Shown here: in pieces, positions 1 through 5,011 of the stretch
Numbering within the stretch: the first letter of the stretch is position 1
How the letters are laid out: each line of letters starts with the position of its first letter
Origin: Dehalococcoidia bacterium
GTDB lineage: Bacteria; Chloroflexota; Dehalococcoidia; Plut-88900
Length of the DNA: 5,011 bases
NCBI GenBank assembly: GCA_012270635.1
Contig: JAAXHX010000289.1
Coordinates: forward strand, 1 to 5,011
Direction: 5' to 3'
Position numbers and translations under genes: made by a program
Notes under the pieces: generated by a model
The model's database searches: none
Told to the model about the DNA's origin: nothing
Seen by the model: the letters and a program-made list of their open reading frames with translations, nothing else

Positions 1-351
1 GCGCAGGACGAGTCCCGACACGTGGCCTTCGGGATAATGCACATGCGCTACATCGGGCAGACGGAGCCGGAGCGCCGGGAAGAGATGCAGACCTATCTGG
101 ACGAGGGTGAAGAGTACCTGTTCGAGGGGTCTACGGTGGGGTCGGCAGGGACGGACAGAGCGAGCACGGCGTCGATGGCGGTGCTGCTGGGCGGCGGCAA
201 GGACAACGTGGACGAGGGATGGCGGCTGCTGATGGCGATCAACCGCCGGCAGATGCGAGAGTGGGTGCAGAGGGTAAAGTCGGCGGGGTTCGAGGAGCGG
301 TTCACCAACGGTCGGGCGCACCCGGAAGTCCTGAAGCTGTTGCGCAACTGA
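1..351 (+). CDS. Ferritin-like diiron protein, C-terminal part (5' end outside window)
   Basis: The reading frame is open from the first base and ends at TGA 349-351, giving 116 visible residues, so the gene starts upstream. The visible part opens with AQDESRHVAFGIMHM. Its E4-S5-R6-H7 is an ExxH motif with a preceding Asp, the form seen in the last metal-binding helix of ferritin-like diiron oxidases and oxygenases (DExRHVxFG). The other ligands (Glu, ExxH, Glu) would lie upstream. After the motif comes a helical C-terminal tail with SMAVLLGGG near residues 66-74, which aligns with SLGVIMGHG in the next gene, so the two are paralogues. The family binds two iron (or Mn/Fe) ions in a four-helix bundle and typically activates O2; the substrate is unknown. 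A GTG at 22 could be mistaken for a start, but it would remove the ExxH glutamate and split a conserved helix. The ferritin-like assignment is fairly secure; the enzymatic role is inferred. Confidence 0.8.
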   Translation, partial: AQDESRHVAFGIMHMRYIGQTEPERREEMQTYLDEGEEYLFEGSTVGSAGTDRASTASMAVLLGGGKDNVDEGWRLLMAINRRQMREWVQRVKSAGFEERFTNGRAHPEVLKLLRN

Positions 352-443
352 TATCGCGCGACCCCGACGCCCCGGGCCCATCCTTCGCGATTGTACCCAG
401 CCTCCGGATGACGGTTCCCGGACCCGGGCGAGAATGGACAACC

Positions 444-1556
444 ATGCCTGCCTCAGACGAAAAGCGCGATCCCCGGCAGCCAGGCGGGGTCAGGAAGCAC
501 CAGCGGATCCTCCAGGAGATAGTAGAGGAGGAAGAGGCCGCGGCGCCGGAGCTGTCCCTGGACTGGATGCAGCACAACCTGGAGTGGGGCGTCAAGGTGG
601 AACCGGGGAAGAAGGGGCTGACGCTAGGGTCTTTGAACGTAGGGATCTACGGGGAGATCCCGGAGTATCACGAGGACCGCACCCGGGCGCTGCGCGGGGC
701 CTATCCCGGCGAGGAGCGGCCCTTCATAGCCAACATCAACCTGCGGCACAAGCGGGAGCTGTGGGCCGACAACGCCGCCGACCTGTACGAGGAGGCGATA
801 CAGAAGCGTTGGGTCCCGGCCACTGACATCCCGTGGGACACCATCGAGCCGCTGCCCGACGACGTGGAGAGGGCGATGTGTCAACTCTGCACCGAGCTGT
901 GCCAGCAGGCCAACGTGGAGTACGAGACCGTAGCGTCGTGGATCGAGCAGATGTCGTACGGCTACCACGAGGTGAAGGTGTTCCTGGCCTCCGAAGTGTT
1001 CGACGCAGCGCGCCACTTCGACGTGTTTCGGAAGAGGGCGCTTAGCAACGGCGGGGGATTGGGGCTCGAGAGCCGGGCGGAGGTGGACAGGGTAATCCTC
1101 CAGAGCAAGAACGACTGGACTTCAACCTCACTGTTCCTGCACGTGCTCAGGGGGTCGTTCACGCAGACTCTGTACCGCTACGGCGAGCTGTACGCTCACA
1201 ACCCGGCGGAAAAGGCGATGTTCGCCCGGTGCCTGCAGGACAAGGCGAGGCACTTGACCTACAGCTTGGCCCACATCAAGTACTCCTTCTCCCAGCAACC
1301 CGGGAAGGAGAGGGTGTTCCAGCGGGTGCTGAGCATAGCGGAGTCGCAGATGGTGAGGGACCTGAAGGACCCGGTGCTGCCGGAGTCCCTGGGAGTGATC
1401 ATGGGCCACGGGGTGGAGGGGGTGCGGACGGGGATGAGGCGGGTCGGGCACTTGCTGGGCGACTTCGTGCGGACGTATTTGGGGAACGCGCGGTATGTCG
1501 AGCTGGACCGCTCCGACAAGCTGGCCGAAGGGCTGGCAGTGTACCGGGACCTGTAG
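444..1556 (+). CDS. Ferritin-like domain protein with degenerate diiron site
   Basis: A 370-residue protein of the ferritin-like, all-helical diiron family. Family landmarks are helix 1 with E116/E117 in LYEEAIQ, the ATDIPW turn (126-131), helix 2 ending in FDAARHFDVF (186-195), the linker KRALSNGGGLG (197-207), helix 3 with E248 in YGELYAH, helix 4 QDKARHLTY (265-273), and a C-terminal helical tail. Family members known to me have DEARH in both helices 2 and 4. Here the ExxH glutamates are A188 (GCA at 1005) and K267 (AAG at 1242), while D187/H191 and D266/H270 remain. The protein therefore probably cannot hold a normal diiron centre and may be a structural or regulatory partner of the upstream paralogue, 92 bases away on the same strand. 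The N-terminus has an acidic stretch (25-31). The ATG at 444 was chosen because it precedes the family-like region, but it lacks a clear Shine-Dalgarno. An in-frame ATG at 408 is possible, and the frame stays open to 219 inside the upstream gene. No signal peptide is seen, so it is probably cytoplasmic. Confidence 0.85.
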   Translation: MPASDEKRDPRQPGGVRKHQRILQEIVEEEEAAAPELSLDWMQHNLEWGVKVEPGKKGLTLGSLNVGIYGEIPEYHEDRTRALRGAYPGEERPFIANINLRHKRELWADNAADLYEEAIQKRWVPATDIPWDTIEPLPDDVERAMCQLCTELCQQANVEYETVASWIEQMSYGYHEVKVFLASEVFDAARHFDVFRKRALSNGGGLGLESRAEVDRVILQSKNDWTSTSLFLHVLRGSFTQTLYRYGELYAHNPAEKAMFARCLQDKARHLTYSLAHIKYSFSQQPGKERVFQRVLSIAESQMVRDLKDPVLPESLGVIMGHGVEGVRTGMRRVGHLLGDFVRTYLGNARYVELDRSDKLAEGLAVYRDL

Positions 1557-1596
1557 GGCCGCGGCAGCGTCCGGGGTCTCGGCTTCACAGTCCTCC

Positions 1597-1649
1597 AAAC
1601 CTCTATAATCGTCCCCTCTATAGGCGCGTTCGGAAGACGAAACCTCTAT
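1597..1649. repeat. Three short direct repeats (CCTCTAT) around the promoter
   Basis: The word AAACCTCTAT occurs at 1597-1606 and again at 1640-1649, and a shorter copy, CCTCTATA, lies at 1615-1622. The first copy overlaps the TATAAT box, the second sits at the expected transcription start, and the third is in the 5' leader just before the Shine-Dalgarno. Spacings between copies are 15 and 28 bases. They could be half-sites for a regulator of the downstream oxidoreductase gene or simply chance repeats of a pyrimidine-rich spacer. The repetition is seen directly; a regulatory role is conjecture. Confidence 0.4.
1604..1609 (+). promoter_or_regulatory. Probable -10 box (TATAAT) of the LLM oxidoreductase gene
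   Basis: A perfect sigma70-type -10 hexamer lies in an AT-richer island between two genes, 59 bases before the ATG at 1669, so transcription would begin near 1616 with a leader of about 50 bases. The -35 is poor: TTCACA at 1584-1589 resembles TTGACA but the 14-base spacer is short, and the 17-base position (1581-1586) does not match. The promoter is plausible because the box is exact and suitably placed in an otherwise GC-rich spacer. Confidence 0.55.
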
Positions 1650-1668
1650 TGCAAAGGACGAACAACCC

Positions 1669-2664
1669 ATGAAATACGGCGTCGGGATTGTGAGCAACCA
1701 GCCATTGCCCCGGGTGGTGGAGCAGGTGAAGCTAGCCGAGGACCTGGGCTACGAGAGCGTGTGGATGATCGATTCCCAGCTGACTTGCCGGGAGCTGTAC
1801 GTGACGCTGACGGCCTGCGCGCTGGCTACTTCGAGGATCAAGCTGGCGGCGGGGGTGACGGCGCCATACACGCGCCATGCCAGCGTGACGGCGGGGGCCT
1901 TCGCCACGCTGCATGACATAGCGCCGGGGCGGCTGATCCTGGGGATGAGCGTCGGGAACACGCTGGTGAAGAGCATCGGGGGGAAGAGGGCAAGGATCGC
2001 GGAGCTGGAGGGCTATGCGAGGACGGTCAGAGAGCTGCTGTCCGGGGGAGAGGCAGGTTTCGAGCGGGGGGTTGTGGGAGGGATATCCTACGTGGAGGAA
2101 CCGACGGACATTCCGATCTACTTCGCGGTGTCGGGGCCCAGGATTACGAGGTCGGCGGGGCGGGTGGCGGACGGTGCGATGCTCCACTACGGGGCCGAGC
2201 CGTCGCTGGTCAGGGAAGGGTTAAAGCTGGTGGAGCAGGGAGCGTCGGAGGCGGGCCGGGACCCGGATGAGATAGAGAAGGCGGCCTGGGTCATAACGTC
2301 GGTGGCGAAGGACCGGGCGGTGGCCCGGGCCCATGTGCAGGGCCGGGTCTTGACGATGCTTTCCATGGTGGACACCAGCCGGTTCAGCGAGGAGGACCGC
2401 CGGGCGATAGAGGGGTTCAAGAGGGACTACACCGTCGCGAGCCTGAGCGGAGGGGAAGGGACGGACCCAGTGCCGGGCCTGGGCACGTTCATAGATAGGT
2501 TCACGCTGGCGGGCGATCCGGTTGAGGTGGCGGAAAAGGCGTCGGGGCTGGCCGGGATGCCGGGGATAGGTGAGGTGGTGATCACGCTCCCCGGCGCCGG
2601 AGGGCCGTACCCCTCAATCGAGGAGATAATGGAGAGGTTTGCGGGGGCGGCATTCGGCGGCTGA
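1669..2664 (+). CDS. LLM-class F420-dependent oxidoreductase (luciferase-like, Mer-related)
   Basis: A 331-residue protein with the pattern of the bacterial luciferase-like TIM-barrel family, whose members use F420 or FMN for hydride transfer or monooxygenation. The beta-1 strand YGVGIVSN (3-10) is followed by a helix and VWMIDSQL (31-38). The segment from TRHASVTAGAFATLHDI (68-84) to GRLILGMSVGN (87-97) matches the family's conserved block of a helix followed by GR..LG...G. IYFAVSGPRITRSAGRVADG (150-169) matches the usual P-hydrophobic-G-P-R...AG..ADG segment. The C-terminus has AGDPVEVAEKASGL (281-294), the typical G-P-E-V-A cap helix, then GEVVITLPG (301-309). Length is normal. The start is supported by AAAGGA at 1653-1658, ten bases before the ATG, and by a TATAAT box upstream. 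F420 is more likely than FMN because of the Mer-like pattern, but this is not proven. The substrate cannot be told. The gene ends 11 bases from the end of the convergent methyltransferase gene. Confidence 0.9.
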   Translation: MKYGVGIVSNQPLPRVVEQVKLAEDLGYESVWMIDSQLTCRELYVTLTACALATSRIKLAAGVTAPYTRHASVTAGAFATLHDIAPGRLILGMSVGNTLVKSIGGKRARIAELEGYARTVRELLSGGEAGFERGVVGGISYVEEPTDIPIYFAVSGPRITRSAGRVADGAMLHYGAEPSLVREGLKLVEQGASEAGRDPDEIEKAAWVITSVAKDRAVARAHVQGRVLTMLSMVDTSRFSEEDRRAIEGFKRDYTVASLSGGEGTDPVPGLGTFIDRFTLAGDPVEVAEKASGLAGMPGIGEVVITLPGAGGPYPSIEEIMERFAGAAFGG

Positions 2665-2675
2665 GCCAGGACCCG

Positions 2676-3311
2676 TCAGAGGACCCGGTATACGTACGCC
2701 TTGTGGGAGACCTCGGGCTCGCCGTAGGGGAGGCTCTGAAAGTAAGGGGTGTCCTCGACCAGGCTCCACAGTTCTCGGCGTTCCAGGTCTTCCTGCTTGG
2801 TCCTGAACCGGGTCTCCACGGGGTCCTGGTGCAACATGCTGAATATAACGACGCCTCCGGGCTTCGTTATCCTGACCATCTCATCCAGGGAGGAGGGCGG
2901 CGCGTGGCCCACGGTGAGGACACCCATGGCCACCACCCCAGCAAAGCAACCGTCGGGGAAGTCTAGGGGTTCTCCGAGGGTCATCCGCTTTACGGCGCGA
3001 TAGATCCCCTTGCTCTCAGCGACGCGGAGCATCCCAACGGAGAGGTCGATGGCGGTAATCTCCGAGTAGCCGAGGACGTGGAGGGCCTCTCCCAGGATGC
3101 CTGTGCCCGAGCCCGCATCCAAGATCGGGGCCTTCAGGTCGGGCAGGCGCCTGACGACGAGGCCGGCAATGACCGGGGGCATCCGATACCCGCAGGAGGC
3201 GAGATCGGCGTCGTAGTCGGAAGCCCAGGCGTCGTACTGCTCCACAAGCTGGCGTTCGTCCTGGATTGAATAAGCCTGGGCAAGCCTGCGGCGGCTTTCG
3301 CTTATCTCCAT
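2676..3311 (-). CDS. Class I SAM-dependent methyltransferase, METTL27-like
   Basis: A 211-residue Rossmann-fold methyltransferase. After a short N-terminal helix comes YDAWASDYDADL (26-37), the usual lead-in of UbiE/METTL27-type enzymes. Motif I, ILDAGSGTG (63-71), forms the SAM-binding glycine loop, and D89 in AIDLS (87-91) is the acidic residue at the end of beta-2 that binds the SAM ribose. LDFPDGCFAGVVAMGVLTVG (116-135) is the motif IV region, and ITKPGGVVIFSML (148-160) is the post-II/motif VI strand. The GVLTVGHAPPSSLDE form (130-144) resembles the METTL27 (WBSCR27) group, whose substrates are not established. The start has a good purine-rich ribosome site, GGGAGGGAG (minus strand of 3315-3323), three bases before the ATG. 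The gene follows the amidase gene on the same strand after 32 bases with no visible terminator, so the two are probably co-transcribed. It is likely cytoplasmic. A small-molecule substrate is a guess. Confidence 0.9.
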   Translation of the reverse strand: MEISESRRRLAQAYSIQDERQLVEQYDAWASDYDADLASCGYRMPPVIAGLVVRRLPDLKAPILDAGSGTGILGEALHVLGYSEITAIDLSVGMLRVAESKGIYRAVKRMTLGEPLDFPDGCFAGVVAMGVLTVGHAPPSSLDEMVRITKPGGVVIFSMLHQDPVETRFRTKQEDLERRELWSLVEDTPYFQSLPYGEPEVSHKAYVYRVL

Positions 3312-3343
3312 GCTCTCCCTCCCTGGAACAGGTAAGGCAGGGG

Positions 3344-4873
3344 TCAGGACGGGTAGACGGGGGAGTAGACGCCACGCTGGAAGGCGTCGGCGGCGCGGAG
3401 GACGGTGGCGTCCTCGCCGGTGCGCCCGACCAGCATCATTCCCACCGGCAAGCCCTCCGACATGCCGCAGGGCACGGTCATGGCGGGATGGCCCGTGACG
3501 TCGAAGGGGGCGGTGTTGGCGATCATCTCGAGGGCCCGGGCAACGTATTCCTCCCGGGAGGCGTCGGAGCTGGGGATCGGGGTGGCCTTGAGGGGGAGGG
3601 TCGGCATCAGGAGAAGGTCCACGTCCCGGAGGGCGCGGTCGTAGGCGGCCTTGAGGCTGCGCCCCAGGTTCTGGGCCTTGGCGTAGTAGCGGCCGTGGTA
3701 GCTATCGTGGAGGTACTGGCCGAGGAGGACCACCATCTTGACGGTCTCGGAGAAGTCGTTGGCGCGGGTCCGACGGCCCCGGGCGAAGGCGTCGAGGAGG
3801 CCGGTGGAATAGTGGCCCTTCCAGTTGGTCCCCATGCCGTTGTCGGCGATCATCAGCAGGGTGAGCCCCTCGATGCCGATGCCGTTCCATACGTGGACGC
3901 CATCCTTGTGCCAAGGGACGGATACATCGGCGACACCCGCGCCCAACTGCCTGAAAGCCTCCGCCGAATTGCGGGTGATCTCATCGACGTCGGGTTCCGA
4001 TACGCCGTCGATGCCAAAACCCTCTGCCATGACGCCGATGCGGAGGTCGGAGACGTCCCCGGTGAGGGCCCGGACGTAGGGCCGGGGTTGCAGGTTGGCG
4101 TTCTGCCTCGGGTCCAGGCCGTCGGGGCCGGCGATGGCTTCGAGGAGGAGGGCGCAGTCGGCGGCGGACCGGGCCATGGGGCCGGTGTGGTCGAGGGTGA
4201 TCTCGATGGGGAAGATACCGGTGTACGGGACCAGGCCGTAAGTCGGTTTGAGCCCGTAGATGCCGCACCAGCAGCCGGGGATGCGGATGGAGCCACCCTG
4301 GTCCCCGCCAATGGCCATGTCGACCTCACCGGCGCCAACCAGGGCGGCGCTGCCGCTGGAAGAGCCCCCGGCGCTCCGGTCGGGGTCGTAGGGGTTTCGG
4401 ACGGGGCCCGTGTCGGAGGTGTGGCTGCCGCCGGATATGCACATGCTTTCGCAGACGGCCTTGCCGAGGATGGTGCCCCCGGCGTCGAGGATGCGGGTGA
4501 CGATGGTGGCGTCGGAGTCGGGGACATAGCCCTCCAGGACGGCTGTGCCGTTCATCATGGGGACACCAGCGACGGAAACGTTGTCCTTGATTGCCACGGT
4601 CCTGCCGACCAGGGGGCCTTCTCCGGCGCCCTTTATCTCGCTGCGCCAGTACCAGGCGTTGAGTGGGTTGTCCTCGGGAGCGGGACGGTGGCCGGGGGTC
4701 CGGGGGTATTTGACGAGGAGGGAGGGTTCGGGGAGGTGGTCGAGCCTCTCGTAGGAGTCCATGATGGGGGCGATGAGCCCCTGGAAGGACTCCAGGTCTT
4801 CTTCGGTGAGGTCGAATCCGTAGGACTCGGCGACGTCGGACAGGGCGTCCAGGGATGGGGGCTTCACGCGCAT
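3344..4873 (-). CDS. Amidase-signature amidase, Rhodococcus enantioselective-amidase type
   Basis: A 509-residue amidase, predicted to hydrolyse carboxamides to acid plus ammonia (EC 3.5.1.4 type). An N-terminal helical region (about 1-80) precedes the amidase-signature core. K96 in VAIKDNV, S171 in AGGSSSGSAA (168-177) and S195 in GGDQGGSIRIPG (189-200) form the Ser-cisSer-Lys triad; D191 and C203 are also present. These numbers coincide with those I recall for rhodococcal amidases (Lys96, Ser171, Ser195, with Asp191 and Cys203 nearby). Long blocks such as GLVPYTGIFPIE (213-224) and MIANTAPFDVTGHPA (450-464) look alike too. Rhodococcal relatives usually sit beside nitrile hydratase genes; none is seen here. 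The start has a consensus Shine-Dalgarno, AAGGAGG (minus strand of 4879-4885), five bases before the ATG, and a TATAAT box further up. No signal peptide or membrane segment is evident. The family is certain; the natural substrate is not, and aryl- or alkyl-amides are plausible. Confidence 0.95.
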   Translation of the reverse strand: MRVKPPSLDALSDVAESYGFDLTEEDLESFQGLIAPIMDSYERLDHLPEPSLLVKYPRTPGHRPAPEDNPLNAWYWRSEIKGAGEGPLVGRTVAIKDNVSVAGVPMMNGTAVLEGYVPDSDATIVTRILDAGGTILGKAVCESMCISGGSHTSDTGPVRNPYDPDRSAGGSSSGSAALVGAGEVDMAIGGDQGGSIRIPGCWCGIYGLKPTYGLVPYTGIFPIEITLDHTGPMARSAADCALLLEAIAGPDGLDPRQNANLQPRPYVRALTGDVSDLRIGVMAEGFGIDGVSEPDVDEITRNSAEAFRQLGAGVADVSVPWHKDGVHVWNGIGIEGLTLLMIADNGMGTNWKGHYSTGLLDAFARGRRTRANDFSETVKMVVLLGQYLHDSYHGRYYAKAQNLGRSLKAAYDRALRDVDLLLMPTLPLKATPIPSSDASREEYVARALEMIANTAPFDVTGHPAMTVPCGMSEGLPVGMMLVGRTGEDATVLRAADAFQRGVYSPVYPS

Positions 4874-4912
4874 GACGGCCTCCTTGTGGGTGAGAGGAAT
4901 CTCGGTGAAGGT

Positions 4913-4918
4913 ATTATA
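4913..4918 (-). promoter_or_regulatory. Probable -10 box (TATAAT) of the amidase-methyltransferase unit
   Basis: Read on the minus strand, CGCTATAATACC contains an exact -10 hexamer 39 bases before the amidase ATG, placing the transcript start near 4906 and giving a leader of about 32 bases that includes the AAGGAGG ribosome site. No good TTGACA-like -35 is found 16-19 bases further up (candidates read AAGTAA or CAAGTA), so an activator or a weak -35 may be involved. The box lies in the only AT-rich patch of the spacer, which supports it. Confidence 0.55.
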
Positions 4919-4951
4919 GCGTTCGGGAGGCTGGATTACTTGACCCGGCCC

Positions 4952-4982
4952 CGCTCATACTTCGACAGGCTCAGTGCGAGCG
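4952..4982. repeat. REP-like hairpin with TTCGACAGGCTCAG core
   Basis: Bases 4952-4961 pair with 4973-4982 to give a ten-position stem (eight Watson-Crick pairs, one G-T, one A/C mismatch) around the loop TCGACAGGCTC. The core CTTCGACAGGCTCAG matches a word that I recall as very common in intergenic spacers of many bacterial genomes, where it behaves as a short dispersed palindrome. It lies about 80 bases upstream of the amidase start, beyond the -10 box. It could be a REP-type element or a transcription terminator for a gene outside the window; no T-run follows on either strand. The pairing is seen; repeat status is inferred from memory. Confidence 0.55.
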
Positions 4983-5011
4983 ACCCCGCGGCCCCTGGAT
5001 TCCCGATCGGA

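Noticed and set aside
368..430. Two CCCGGG-centred arms between the ferritin-like genes that could pair as a long-range stem
   Set aside because: The pairing needs a bulge and a loop of more than 40 bases, has no following T-run, and is easily expected in such GC-rich DNA.
219..443. N-terminal extension of the second ferritin-like gene, overlapping the first gene in another frame
   Set aside because: The extension is an Ala/Gly/Arg-rich shadow of the first gene (codons shifted by two) with no family-like sequence before the region beginning at 444.
1558..1590. GCCGCGGC palindrome after the second ferritin-like gene as a terminator
   Set aside because: It is a four-base self-complementary arm without a loop or T-run, not an intrinsic terminator.
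1128..1697. 189-residue open frame antisense to the second ferritin-like gene and the promoter region
   Set aside because: It is rich in His, Pro, Gln and Val as expected from antisense reading of GC-rich code, and it crosses the intergenic promoter and the start of the next gene; no family resemblance.
3853..4527. 224-residue open frame on the minus strand inside the amidase gene
   Set aside because: It is an alternate-frame shadow rich in Pro, Ser, Ala and Thr with no recognisable motif, fully inside a confidently assigned amidase.
4940..4961. Plus-strand TTGACC followed by CATACT as an outward promoter
   Set aside because: The spacer is only about 10 bases and the -10 match is poor, so it does not make a credible sigma70 promoter.

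Overview
The window is GC-rich and densely coding, and it looks like a chromosomal segment of an uncultivated or environmental bacterium. F420-dependent luciferase-like oxidoreductase, ferritin-like diiron proteins, a METTL27-like methyltransferase and a Rhodococcus-type amidase in one place fit Chloroflexota (SAR202/Dehalococcoidia-like), with Actinomycetota as the alternative. This is inference from gene content and style; no marker gene is present.

Layout: (1) 1-351, plus strand: the 3' end of a ferritin-like diiron protein whose last metal-binding helix (ExxH) is intact. (2) 444-1556, plus strand: a second, full-length ferritin-like protein of the same family in which both ExxH glutamates are replaced (Ala188 and Lys267), so it is a probable pseudo-diiron partner. 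(3) 1557-1668: an intergenic region with a perfect TATAAT box and three copies of a CCTCTAT word. (4) 1669-2664, plus strand: an LLM-class (F420/FMN-dependent) oxidoreductase. (5) 2676-3311, minus strand: a class I SAM methyltransferase of METTL27 type, convergent with gene 4 across an 11-base gap. (6) 3344-4873, minus strand: an amidase-signature enzyme that keeps the Lys96-Ser171-Ser195 triad at the same numbers as rhodococcal enantioselective amidase. (7) 4874-5011: the amidase upstream region, with a strong Shine-Dalgarno, a TATAAT box, a REP-like hairpin and perhaps the first half of a second palindrome cut by the window end.

There are three likely transcription units. The two ferritin-like genes form one on the plus strand. 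The LLM oxidoreductase has its own promoter. The amidase and methyltransferase form a minus-strand unit with the amidase first (32-base gap). Together the genes suggest oxidative and hydrolytic turnover of small organic compounds, but no common pathway or substrate can be read from the sequence. The most unusual item is the tandem of an apparently intact and a ligand-depleted diiron protein, which may be a catalytic/non-catalytic subunit pair. No RNA genes, CRISPR arrays, transposases or prophage genes were seen.
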